The notes beneath the pieces were generated by a model. It made no database searches, was not told the DNA's origin, and worked only from the letters and a program-made list of their open reading frames with translations. The translations under genes and the position numbers were made by a program. Below are positions 17,556 to 25,975 of a DNA stretch of 49,995 nucleotides, piece by piece. The stretch's first letter is position 1. The number at the start of each line of letters is the position of its first letter. Source of the stretch: Clostridia bacterium (lineage in GTDB: Bacteria; Bacillota; Clostridia; Oscillospirales; CAG-272); the NCBI GenBank assembly GCA_017503105.1, contig JAFVTS010000017.1, positions 1 to 49,995 of the forward strand. The letters run 5' to 3'.

Positions 17556-18293
17556 ATGGAAAAAATAAGACTTCAAAAATTCATAGCCGACGCAGGCGTG
17601 ATGTCACGCCGCGCCGCAGAAGAAGAGATAAAGCTCGGCAATTTCGCCATAAACGGCCACCCTGCCGAGCTTGGACAGAAGATAGATCCGCGCGAGGATA
17701 CCGTCACCTACAAGGGCAAGCGCATATCCTACGAAAAGCGCGAATACACCTACATAATGATGAATAAGCCGCGAGGATACCTTTCTTCGACCTCTGACGA
17801 CAGGGGAAGAAAATGCGTCACCGATCTTCTTGACGGAGTGAAGGCTCGCGTCTATCCCGTCGGAAGACTCGACCTTATTTCCGAGGGGCTGCTCTTGCTT
17901 ACGGACGACGGAGCTTTAAAAAATCTTCTCACTCACCCGAGCACTTCCCTCCCCAAGGTCTACCGCGTCAAGGTAGGTGAGCCCGTCGGAGAAGAGGAAT
18001 ACGAAATACTCACCTCGGAGCTTGTGATAGACGGATATAAGATCAAGCCCGTAGAGGTTCTTATCGGAGAATCCGACGAGAGCGGTACGGTGCTGAAAAT
18101 GACTTTGACCGAGGGCAGAAACAGGCAGATAAGAAAAATGTGTGAGCAAGCGGGTCTTACGGTCAAAAGACTCTCGCGTATTTCCGTCGGAAGCCTGAAG
18201 CTTGACGGTCTTCCCGTAGGAAAATGGAGATACCTTGAATCTGACGAGGTGGAATATCTGAAAAAAGCGACGAGGAGGATGAAGAATGTTTAA
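17556..18293 (+). CDS. rluB: 23S rRNA pseudouridine synthase, RluB family
   Basis: RluB-type enzymes make pseudouridine in 23S rRNA helix 93. An S4 RNA-binding domain occupies residues 4-55, followed by the RsuA-type catalytic domain with VGRLDLISEGLLLLTDDG. The catalytic aspartate is D106. The motif reads GRLDLISEG where many homologues have GRLDYDTEG. TEGRNRQIRKM is the second family motif. At 245 aa it lacks the long basic tail of E. coli RluB. It follows dacB by 19 bases, as in other Firmicutes, and could also act like RluE/RluF. Confidence 0.92.
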   Translation: MEKIRLQKFIADAGVMSRRAAEEEIKLGNFAINGHPAELGQKIDPREDTVTYKGKRISYEKREYTYIMMNKPRGYLSSTSDDRGRKCVTDLLDGVKARVYPVGRLDLISEGLLLLTDDGALKNLLTHPSTSLPKVYRVKVGEPVGEEEYEILTSELVIDGYKIKPVEVLIGESDESGTVLKMTLTEGRNRQIRKMCEQAGLTVKRLSRISVGSLKLDGLPVGKWRYLESDEVEYLKKATRRMKNV

Positions 18294-18687
18294 GATCTCA
18301 GCCATTCAAGACCCCTCGGAGCAAGAAAACGTCGCAAAAGCGTGCGGCTCCGCCAAGAAGGACGGATTCTTCGCTTACGTTATGCGTGACTGTGACACGA
18401 GCGAGCTTATGGGATTTTCGCAATTTGAGATCGGAGAGACGGGATATATCAGCGATCTTAAGGCTGTACCGGGCTCCGACGACTTTGAAGCTATGTTCAT
18501 TCTCGGACGCACGACGATGAACTTTATCGATATGTGCGGCGCTCATATATGCCGTATGGCAAATGACGCTGCGGATGAGAAGCTGATCCGTGCTATCGGC
18601 TTTAAGCCCGACGGTGACGCTTACACCGTGGATATGACGGGGATGTTTGACGGCAGCCACTGTGAAGGACACGCGGTAAAACTTTGA
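18286..18687 (+). CDS. GNAT-like hypothetical protein, 133 aa
   Basis: The frame overlaps the end of rluB by eight bases, with GAGGAGG in the rluB end as ribosome binding site, so it is almost certainly translated. The order of elements (a short N-terminal strand-helix, central strands MGFSQFEI and GYISDLKAVPG, a helix RTTMNFIDMCG, and ADEKLIRAIGFKPDGDAY) resembles a small GNAT acetyltransferase core, including the closing IGF segment. The acetyl-CoA loop (Q/RxxGxG/A) is not evident, so catalysis is uncertain. It ends the lon-rluB operon before the terminator at 18771. Confidence 0.7.
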   Translation: MFKISAIQDPSEQENVAKACGSAKKDGFFAYVMRDCDTSELMGFSQFEIGETGYISDLKAVPGSDDFEAMFILGRTTMNFIDMCGAHICRMANDAADEKLIRAIGFKPDGDAYTVDMTGMFDGSHCEGHAVKL

Positions 18688-18770
18688 TCTTGCAAATTCA
18701 GACTGCGTCGCGGTTTTTTAACCGACAGCTTTACGGATATTTAATCAGATCTTATATTTATGATCAAAAA

Positions 18771-18799
18771 CACGGCAGAATTAAATCTGCCGTGTTTTT
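18771..18799. terminator. Terminator of the lon-rluB operon
   Basis: CACGGCAGA (18771-18779) pairs with TCTGCCGTG (18786-18794) around a six-base loop. It is followed by TTTTT and preceded by AAAAA, so it can work in both directions and also serve the convergent LysR gene. Confidence 0.9.
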
Positions 18800-18878
18800 G
18801 ATTCACTTATTCCTTTTAAACGAGTTATGTATTACCTATATCGAAAGCGGGTAAGTCTTCCATACTTTTAAAGCTGAA

Positions 18879-19820
18879 TTACGTTATGATGCTCTTCGCG
18901 ATCCGCACGAATTCTTTTATAACCCGCGACGTGTGTTTTTCCTTTTTATAAGCTAATCCAAACGTTCTTTCCCCACATTCTTTTATATTATATAGTAGAA
19001 CGGAACTGTCAAACTTATGATACTTAAATATCGTATCCGTAACGAAAGCGCATCCGCCGCCCTGCGCGCAAAGAATATACGAGGTGGACAGCTGATCTAA
19101 GGAAAGTCCTACGTTTGGTGTTACACCGCTTTTTTGGAAAGTTCTTACCGCGTGTTCATACATACTGTTTCCCGGCTTCAGAAGAATAAATTTTTCCTCC
19201 TTAAAGTTCACTACCGAAACCTGCTCAAGATTATCAGCGTTTATTTTTCCAAGATAAAAATCTATCGGATGTGCGGATAATTCCCTTACGTTTTCATTGC
19301 TTCTTGCCCCCTCCGGGACGGCAAGCATAATTTTTTCAGAAATAAACGGGGTATATATACAGCCCTCGGGATCTCGGTCAAAGCTGTCGACTATGATATC
19401 TATATCATCTTTTTTAAGCATTTCAAAAAGCTCGGAAGAATGCCCCTCGGTTATTTCCACACGGATATTCGGATAAGTCTGCAAAAAAGCTTCAATAATG
19501 CGAGGCAGAATATACGAGCAACCGTAATTAGAACCTCCCACGCGTACTCTCCCTGAAGAAAGCGAATTTTCGGAACGCAATCCCAAAGAAAAAGAATCCT
19601 CAAGTTCCACTATCTTTTCTGCAGTCTTTATATAATCTAATCCTATATGCGTTGGACGCACGGAAGTCGTACTTCTGTCAAAAAGACGCGCACCGATATC
19701 CGATTCTATTTGCTTAATTGCCGCACTCAGACACGGTTGAGAAATATATAAGCTCTCTGCGGCTTTTGTAAAGCTTCCTTCTTTATATACCGCCAGCACG
19801 TATCTTGCCTTCTTGAACAT
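18879..19820 (-). CDS. LysR family transcriptional regulator
   Basis: The 313-aa protein has an N-terminal winged helix-turn-helix (residues 3-62, with GSFTKAAESLYISQPCLSAAIKQIESDIGARLFDR) and a periplasmic-binding-protein-like effector domain (about 90-300). GAGGAG precedes the ATG. It is transcribed divergently from the TSUP permease gene, and the two promoters overlap almost completely, so it probably regulates that gene and itself. The effector is unknown. A sulfur compound or organic anion is plausible given the permease family. Confidence 0.95.
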   Translation of the reverse strand: MFKKARYVLAVYKEGSFTKAAESLYISQPCLSAAIKQIESDIGARLFDRSTTSVRPTHIGLDYIKTAEKIVELEDSFSLGLRSENSLSSGRVRVGGSNYGCSYILPRIIEAFLQTYPNIRVEITEGHSSELFEMLKKDDIDIIVDSFDRDPEGCIYTPFISEKIMLAVPEGARSNENVRELSAHPIDFYLGKINADNLEQVSVVNFKEEKFILLKPGNSMYEHAVRTFQKSGVTPNVGLSLDQLSTSYILCAQGGGCAFVTDTIFKYHKFDSSVLLYNIKECGERTFGLAYKKEKHTSRVIKEFVRIAKSIIT

Positions 19821-19874
19821 ATCGCTCTCCTCTATTTATAATCAAAAGTTATAAGACTTATTAAATATACATAT

Positions 19875-19906
19875 TTGATTATATCATAAAATTGTGCTAT
19901 AATCAA
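19875..19906. promoter_or_regulatory. Symmetrical overlapping divergent promoters (LysR / TSUP)
   Basis: TTGATTATA (19875-19883) and TATAATCAA (19898-19906) form a perfect 9-bp inverted repeat. It encodes two sigma-A promoters facing each other. On the plus strand, TTGATT (19875-19880) and TATAAT (19898-19903) are 17 bases apart. On the minus strand, TTGATT (19901-19906) and TATAAT (19878-19883) are also 17 bases apart. RNA polymerase cannot occupy both at once. An 11-bp palindrome, ATAAG-A-CTTAT, lies just on the LysR side (near 19850) and is a candidate LysR site. Confidence 0.8.
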
Positions 19907-19934
19907 GTCAATTCAACAAAAAGGACGTAAAATT

Positions 19935-20708
19935 ATGGACCAGCTTTGGCAACAGCTTTTATTTCTGTGCCCGATGCTTTTGATTGCGGGAATAGTCGAC
20001 GGGATCTCGGGCGGCGGAGGATTGATCGCATTACCTTCCTATCTGATCGCGGGAGTTCCGATAACTTCAGCGTACGCCTGCAACAAAATGCAAAGCTTCT
20101 CAGGCACGAGCGCATCGCTTTTCAAGTATGCAAAAAACAAATTTATCGACATAAAATCTGCTCTGCCCGCAGCTCTGACGGCAACGGTAGGTTCGTATCT
20201 CTCGACCCAAATTATGCTTTCTTTAGAGGATAAAACGAAGAATATTATAATCGTCACAGCGACCTGTTTCGTTATTCTGCTGATGTTTTTCTCATACAAG
20301 ATAAAAATAGACAGTTATACCGTCACTCAGCTTACGCCTTCCAAAGTAACGGTTTCCTTATCCCTGTGCATCGGCTTTATCCTCGGACTTTATGACGGAT
20401 TTTTCGGCCCCGGTGGAGGAACTATTGCGATCCTTTTGTTCGCGCTGATAATGAAATACGACCTACGCGTAGGAGGCGGAAACGGCAAATTTATCATTGT
20501 AGTTTCAAATCTTATCTCTATGGTCACGTATCTCATTCACGGTGATATGATCTATTCCATCGCTATTCCCTGTTCGATATCAAACATTATCGGAAGCTAT
20601 ATCGGTGCATCTCTCGCGACAAAAAAAGGAACGGGATTTGTCAAGTACGTGTCACGGGGCGTAATTATCGCGCTGCTCATTTACACGGTCGTCAAATTAT
20701 TCTTTTAG
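19935..20708 (+). CDS. TSUP (TauE/SafE) family membrane permease
   Basis: The 257-aa protein is almost entirely hydrophobic, with about seven to eight membrane helices arranged as an internal repeat. Each half contains a Gly-rich loop (GIVDGISGGGGLIALPSYLIAG near 22 and GFFGPGGGTIAILL near 155), the hallmark of TauE/SafE permeases, which export or import sulfite, sulfoacetate, sulfonates or other small organic anions. AAGGA precedes the ATG. The divergent LysR gene is probably its regulator. The substrate cannot be read from sequence. Confidence 0.92.
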   Translation: MDQLWQQLLFLCPMLLIAGIVDGISGGGGLIALPSYLIAGVPITSAYACNKMQSFSGTSASLFKYAKNKFIDIKSALPAALTATVGSYLSTQIMLSLEDKTKNIIIVTATCFVILLMFFSYKIKIDSYTVTQLTPSKVTVSLSLCIGFILGLYDGFFGPGGGTIAILLFALIMKYDLRVGGGNGKFIIVVSNLISMVTYLIHGDMIYSIAIPCSISNIIGSYIGASLATKKGTGFVKYVSRGVIIALLIYTVVKLFF

Positions 20709-20782
20709 TATTTAAACGGCGATCACAGCAACGAAAAAGCGGTATGTAAATTCGCCTCTTACTCTTATATTGGCGATAAAAA

Positions 20783-20813
20783 ACTCGGCAGAACGGATCT
20801 GCCGAGTTTTTTG
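20783..20813. terminator. Bidirectional terminator between permease and esterase genes
   Basis: ACTCGGCAGA (20783-20792) pairs perfectly with TCTGCCGAGT (20798-20807) around a five-base loop, with T6 after and A-rich sequence before. It lies between the convergent genes ending at 20708 and 20816. Confidence 0.92.
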
Positions 20814-20815
20814 TT

Positions 20816-22786
20816 TTATTGCTTTGGAACAAGCTCGATATTATCTATATTGGCGACGGGAGTTTTATTTTCCTTATTCCTAAAGCAGAAATCAAGCCTT
20901 GTGATATTTCCCTTTTTAAGTTTGGAAAGATCAAAAGCTACACGCTCCCAGCCAAAGGAAAGCTCTTCCTTTGCCGTGCCGTCTATCCTTACCGTATTTT
21001 CATCTCCGCTTTCTTCCTTATAATATACGTTAAGGAAAGAATCAAGCTCTCCCGAGTTATAAACGCTCATACGGAGCTCTTCATAATTATAAAGGTCAAG
21101 CGGGCGATATTGCTTTGCCGTTACGTACGCACCGAAGCTCTCCCCTTCGCCAAAGAGGGCAAGAGAACGACCGCTTAATTGAAAAACGCTGTCATAGCAT
21201 ATTTCAGAGTCGGCACACGGCTTGAATATCGGAACACTGAAAGCGCGCTTCCGCTGCTTTGACATTGGTTGCTCGTAAATAAAATCATAGATATATTCGT
21301 TTGAAAGCCACGGCTTAAGCGCGATCTCTATATTTCCGTTTTCATCGGTAAATTCCGTGCAGAACGGCGTCACGGGAAATTCGCCTGCGAAAAGATTTGT
21401 TGAAACCTCAGCCGATGAAACCGCATACGCAACGTAGAGTGGCTTTTCGATATAAGGATTCCATACGTCCATTTCACAGTCGGAAACGATCTTACATTTT
21501 GCGGGCACGTAAACGCTGTTTTGTGAGCGTATATAAAGACCTCTTACGCTATTTCCTTTTATGTAAAGACCGCTTCCAACATTCGAAAAACGAAGGCGAA
21601 GCACATTACTGTAATTTGTAACACCGTCCAAAGCAGCAGCGGTTCTTTGCACGTCTTCATCCGTATAGCAAACGTTCCACGTAAGCTTGGCAAACCGAGC
21701 GCCGATGGCGTATTTATGAGCCGGATGAATGGGTCCGTTGTCAAGGTGATACGTCCATATCGGAGGAAGGTCGCATACGGGTACTAACGAAAACGCACCG
21801 GGATATTTACGCGCAAGCTCAGAGAAAACGCGGTTTAAATAACCGGTATAACATTCGGGTACGGACGGATCATACGCCCACGGATATATCTGCGAGCAAA
21901 TGCAAGGGAATCTTTCATCCTCACCGCCCGAAAACAGTTCTTTGTAGCACTCCCACAGCGCTATCATCATTTTCTGATATATGTGCTCTGTCTGTTCGGC
22001 GCGCACATCGGATTCCCCCTGATACCAGAGTAATCCACGGCACTTCACGCCAATCAGCGGATGAACCATATAATTGTAATGCGATGAGGGTTGCCTGTAA
22101 TTCAACTCGCCCATCTTGTTCCAGCTATCGCCGTTTTTTCTCTTATGCGAGATTTCAGGGCATTTTTCAAATACAGAATCGGGGATCCACGGCGCGATAG
22201 TAGAGCCGCCGCGGTTCGCATTTATAAATCCAACGGGCATCTCCTTACCGCAGTTGCGGAAGAAATCAAACAGGTCCTTGGAAAACGCCGTCGCAAGAGC
22301 GGAAAGGAGAAGGAAGCCTTCGGCATCCTCGGACGTTTTCCACTCCCCCTCAAAATCTTCAAGAGGCTCCTCGGGATACTCAGCATCGTGAGCAAATCTT
22401 CTTTCATAATAAGCTCTTATGTGCCTTTGCGACAGAAAAGACTTGAACTCATCGCCCCACTCGGGCTGCTGGCTGTTTGACATCTCCATATTCGACTGTC
22501 CCGACGCGAGCCAAAGCTCACCGAAAAGGATATTCTCGGCTGAAAATTCTTCCCCGCCAACTCTTACTTTCAGGGTATATTCAAGAAAAGACGCGGGTGG
22601 AGTTTTAAGCGTCACACAGAACTTGCCCGTCGAATCGGCGATTGCTTCTCCGCAAGAAAACACTTCTCCGTCTTTGACTATCTCGGCGCTTACGCACCCT
22701 CCGTACGAACAAGTGCCACGCACGTCAAGGACGCTTGAATGAAGAAAAAGCGCATTATCGGAAAAAACGCTGTGAAGTTTTAACAT
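20816..22786 (-). CDS. Sialate O-acetylesterase (SASA/DUF303 family)
   Basis: Enzymes of this family remove O-acetyl groups from sialic acids, and some relatives act on acetylated xylan. The nucleophile Ser98 lies in LASGQSNMEMS, and WYQGESDV (254-261) is the second conserved block. The catalytic Asp/His pair probably lies in the stretch around GPIHPAHKYAIGARFA. The N-terminal ~85 residues form a beta domain typical of the family. The last ~150 residues form a further jelly-roll-like domain ending in ANIDNIELVPK, a carbohydrate-binding-type signature. There is no signal peptide, so it should act on imported sugars. It starts 14 bases after tgt with AGGAG, as if appended to the DNA-repair/tRNA operon. 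Confidence 0.9.
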   Translation of the reverse strand: MLKLHSVFSDNALFLHSSVLDVRGTCSYGGCVSAEIVKDGEVFSCGEAIADSTGKFCVTLKTPPASFLEYTLKVRVGGEEFSAENILFGELWLASGQSNMEMSNSQQPEWGDEFKSFLSQRHIRAYYERRFAHDAEYPEEPLEDFEGEWKTSEDAEGFLLLSALATAFSKDLFDFFRNCGKEMPVGFINANRGGSTIAPWIPDSVFEKCPEISHKRKNGDSWNKMGELNYRQPSSHYNYMVHPLIGVKCRGLLWYQGESDVRAEQTEHIYQKMMIALWECYKELFSGGEDERFPCICSQIYPWAYDPSVPECYTGYLNRVFSELARKYPGAFSLVPVCDLPPIWTYHLDNGPIHPAHKYAIGARFAKLTWNVCYTDEDVQRTAAALDGVTNYSNVLRLRFSNVGSGLYIKGNSVRGLYIRSQNSVYVPAKCKIVSDCEMDVWNPYIEKPLYVAYAVSSAEVSTNLFAGEFPVTPFCTEFTDENGNIEIALKPWLSNEYIYDFIYEQPMSKQRKRAFSVPIFKPCADSEICYDSVFQLSGRSLALFGEGESFGAYVTAKQYRPLDLYNYEELRMSVYNSGELDSFLNVYYKEESGDENTVRIDGTAKEELSFGWERVAFDLSKLKKGNITRLDFCFRNKENKTPVANIDNIELVPKQ

Positions 22787-22800
22787 AAATAATTTCTCCT

Positions 22801-23943
22801 TTAATCGGGGTTGCGCTCCGCGAGCTTGTTTCTGTACTTCTTATAAAATTCCTCGTATCGACCCTCGTCAAGAGCATCGCGGATCTTTTGCATAAGCTCA
22901 TTGTAGAAATAAAGGTTGTGAAGAACTGCAAGGCGCATTCCGAGCGCCTCTTTTGCTTTGAAAAGATGCCTTATATAAGCGCGTGAATAATTCCTGCACG
23001 CGGGGCAGCCGCAGCCCTCTGATATAGGGCGACTGTCCTCGGCGTATTTTTCATTTAAAAGGATCATCTTTCCCTGCCAGGTAAAGAGCGTGCCGTGACG
23101 CGCGTTTCTCGACGGCATTACGCAGTCAAAGAAATCAACGCCGCGATATACAGCCTCCACGATATTCTGCGGAGTTCCGACTCCCATAAGGTATCGCGGC
23201 TTATCCTCGGGCATATAGGGCTCGACGGTTTCGATTATATGATACATAGTTTCGGCATCCTCGCCGACGGCAAGTCCGCCTATCGCATAGCCGTCACAGG
23301 GTATCTTCGCGGTTTCTATCATATTCTGAACGCGCAGATCGTCGTACGTTCCGCCCTGATTTATACCAAAGAGGAGCTGATGGGGATTGACCGTTCCATC
23401 CTCGGCGTTAAGTCTGTCAAGCTCCGCCCTGCATCTTCTCAGCCATCTGACGGTTCTTTCTTGCGATTTTTTTACGTAATCGTAAGGCGCGGGGTTCTCA
23501 ACGCACTCATCAAAAGCCATAGCGATAGTCGAACCGAGATGCGACTGTATTCTCATCGACTCCTCAGGACCCATAAAAATACGCTTGCCGTCAAAATGGG
23601 AGTTAAAAGATACGCCCTCTTCGGTTATCTTTCTTAGCTTTGCAAGAGAAAACACCTGAAACCCACCCGAATCGGTAAGGACGGGTCTTTGCCAATTAAA
23701 GAACTTATGGATGCCGCCAAGACGGTATATAAGGTCGTCGCCGGGACGAATGTGAAGATGATAGGTGTTTGAAAGCTCGACCTGACACCCGACCTCCTCA
23801 AGATCGCGTGTCGAAATGCCGCCCTTAATTGCCGCGCTCGTTCCGACGTTCATAAAAACGGGGGTCTGTATCGTTCCGTGCACGGTCTCAAAGGTGCCTC
23901 GGCGAGCTTTGCCTTCTTTTTTCAAAAGTGTATATTTTGCCAT
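22801..23943 (-). CDS. tgt: Queuine tRNA-ribosyltransferase
   Basis: Tgt exchanges guanine 34 for preQ1 in tRNAs with GUN anticodons. The general-base aspartate D91 lies in LTDSGGFQVFSL, and the nucleophile D273 in GVDFFDCVMPSRNARHG. The zinc site is complete (C311, C313, C316 and H342). The 380-aa length is normal. It is 29 bases downstream of mutL. queA and the preQ1 biosynthesis genes are not in this window. Confidence 0.97.
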   Translation of the reverse strand: MAKYTLLKKEGKARRGTFETVHGTIQTPVFMNVGTSAAIKGGISTRDLEEVGCQVELSNTYHLHIRPGDDLIYRLGGIHKFFNWQRPVLTDSGGFQVFSLAKLRKITEEGVSFNSHFDGKRIFMGPEESMRIQSHLGSTIAMAFDECVENPAPYDYVKKSQERTVRWLRRCRAELDRLNAEDGTVNPHQLLFGINQGGTYDDLRVQNMIETAKIPCDGYAIGGLAVGEDAETMYHIIETVEPYMPEDKPRYLMGVGTPQNIVEAVYRGVDFFDCVMPSRNARHGTLFTWQGKMILLNEKYAEDSRPISEGCGCPACRNYSRAYIRHLFKAKEALGMRLAVLHNLYFYNELMQKIRDALDEGRYEEFYKKYRNKLAERNPD

Positions 23944-23972
23944 TTACAAAGCCTTTCGGTATATATTCTGCC

Positions 23973-25952
23973 TTACTTTATTCTGTCAAACTGTCGATCA
24001 AGCTCATTTTTGGTAAGCTTGTAGGCTATGGGTCTGCCGTGTGGACAAACCGTCACGTCGGGAAGTGCGAGAACCTTTTCAACAAGCCATTTTATTATCG
24101 CATCGTTATAGTATCTGCCGCCTTTAATAGCCGCCTTGCAGGCTATCTGATAAAGAGCGCGCTCGCGTCTTATCTCATCCGTGAGCTTCGGATTTCCGCG
24201 CCCTTCCGCAAGCTCGTCGACCATTCTAACGAAAAGGCCTTCGGCGTCAAAGGGACTCACGTCCTCGGGAATCGCGGTAATATCCGCAGCTCCGTCACGG
24301 ACGGTAAAATCAAATCCGACCGAGTGAAGATCGCTCGCATATTCTCGCGCGGCGCTTTCCGAGGCGGGTGAAAGTATAGCCGTCAGCGGCAGAAGCAGCG
24401 TCTGTGATACGACGCCCGAGCCGCTCAGGCATTTTTTCTTAAGCTCCTCGAATATTATACGCTCGTGCGCCGCGTGCTTGTCTATCACAAGAAGGGCGCC
24501 GTCAAGCTCGACGAGCACGTAACAATCGAACACCTCGCCTGCTATTCTGTACTGAGGACACTCCGAGCTCGGAGCAATATCGCGCGTACTTTTTTCGGCC
24601 GCGGTTTCTTTTTTGTTCTCCTGCAAAGTGGCGGCAGGTGTTTTTATCTCGCCCGCAGCTTCCGCAGGACGTGCCGCGCGGAAGCGCTCAAGAAGCTCGA
24701 TCGACTCACGCGGAGTTTTCTCCGAAGAGGGGTTTAAGTCGGGCTTCGGCGAAGACACCTTCAAAGGCTTGTTCCACACGCTTTCGTTTGCGGGAGCTTT
24801 ATAGGTCGGCTTGGGAGTCTGGAATACTTCGCTCCCGCGCTCGGCAGGTACGTTCATTTTCACCTGCTCTGCGCGAGTGCGGTTTTCCTTATCCTCTATC
24901 GGGAGAAAGGCTGTGAGCGGACTTTGCTTCTTCTTTGCGCCGAGCTCCATCTCGGGGCGGTATTCGTGAGCCTCAAGAGCACTTTTTACCGTATAATAGA
25001 TCGCCTCGAAAACAGTACGCTCGTCGGAGAATTTTACCTCAAGCTTTGCGGGGTGGACGTTTACGTCGACGATCCCCGGGCTCATCTCAAGGAATAAAAC
25101 GCAGCTCGGGAAGCACTCGGGAGCTATGTAGGATGTGTAAGCCTTCTCTATTGCCGCCATCGCTGTAAGACTCTTTACATATCTGCCGTTAATAAATACG
25201 TTTTGAAGATTTCTGTTTCTGCGCGCGTTATCACTTCTGCCGATAAATCCGTGAACTCTTATTCCGCCCGCCGTGCCGTCGGCTTCTATAAGCTTTCCCG
25301 CAAAGTCCTTACCGAGAACGGCGTAAACGGTATTGTAAAGATCGCCGTCACCGGGGGTCTTGAAGCGTTCTTCACCGTCTATCAAAAGCTGGATAGATAT
25401 ATCGGGTCGTGAGAGAGCCACCTTTTCGACAAGAGCTGCAACGTTCATCGCCTCGGTAGAATCCTTCTTCAAGAACTTGCGGCGCGCAGGCACGTTGTAA
25501 AAAAGATTTTCAACGACGACCGTCGTTCCGTCCGCGGCACCTACCTCCGCTACGTCTACGACCCTGCCCGCCTCGGACGTGAGCATAGAGCCCGACTCGG
25601 CGTTTTTCGTCTTCGTTATTATGGTCATTTCGGAGACGGAGGATATGGCGGCAAGCGCCTCACCTCTGAAGCCGAGTGTCATAATCGTAGAAAGATCGTC
25701 CTTGGTTCGTATTTTACTCGTGGCGTGACGCTTTATAGCAACGGGAAGATCTTCCTTTTCTATTCCCGAGCCGTTATCGGACACACGGATAAGCGCGACG
25801 CCGCCTTTTTTTATTTCGGCGGTTATCTTCGTCGCACCCGAATCTATTGAATTTTCTATGAGCTCCTTCATCACCGACGACGGGCGCTCAACAACCTCGC
25901 CCGCAGCAATAAGATTAGCTATTTCAAAATCAAGTACGTTAATTCTGCCCAT
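23973..25952 (-). CDS. mutL: DNA mismatch repair protein MutL
   Basis: MutL couples mismatch recognition by MutS to strand excision. The N-terminal GHKL ATPase has ELIENSIDSGATK, DNGSGI and GFRGEALAAI. A variable linker covers about residues 340-460. The C-terminal domain carries the endonuclease motif DKHAAHERIIFEE near residue 490 (D-x-H-A-x2-E-x4-E), ACKAAIKGG and the zinc-site CPHGRPI near 635. The protein should therefore nick DNA itself, as in bacteria without MutH. The family Gln of DQHA is Lys here. Length 659 aa. It starts 23 bases after mutS. Confidence 0.97.
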   Translation of the reverse strand: MGRINVLDFEIANLIAAGEVVERPSSVMKELIENSIDSGATKITAEIKKGGVALIRVSDNGSGIEKEDLPVAIKRHATSKIRTKDDLSTIMTLGFRGEALAAISSVSEMTIITKTKNAESGSMLTSEAGRVVDVAEVGAADGTTVVVENLFYNVPARRKFLKKDSTEAMNVAALVEKVALSRPDISIQLLIDGEERFKTPGDGDLYNTVYAVLGKDFAGKLIEADGTAGGIRVHGFIGRSDNARRNRNLQNVFINGRYVKSLTAMAAIEKAYTSYIAPECFPSCVLFLEMSPGIVDVNVHPAKLEVKFSDERTVFEAIYYTVKSALEAHEYRPEMELGAKKKQSPLTAFLPIEDKENRTRAEQVKMNVPAERGSEVFQTPKPTYKAPANESVWNKPLKVSSPKPDLNPSSEKTPRESIELLERFRAARPAEAAGEIKTPAATLQENKKETAAEKSTRDIAPSSECPQYRIAGEVFDCYVLVELDGALLVIDKHAAHERIIFEELKKKCLSGSGVVSQTLLLPLTAILSPASESAAREYASDLHSVGFDFTVRDGAADITAIPEDVSPFDAEGLFVRMVDELAEGRGNPKLTDEIRRERALYQIACKAAIKGGRYYNDAIIKWLVEKVLALPDVTVCPHGRPIAYKLTKNELDRQFDRIK

Positions 25953-25975
25953 ATTTATTTCCTGTTTATTGAATA

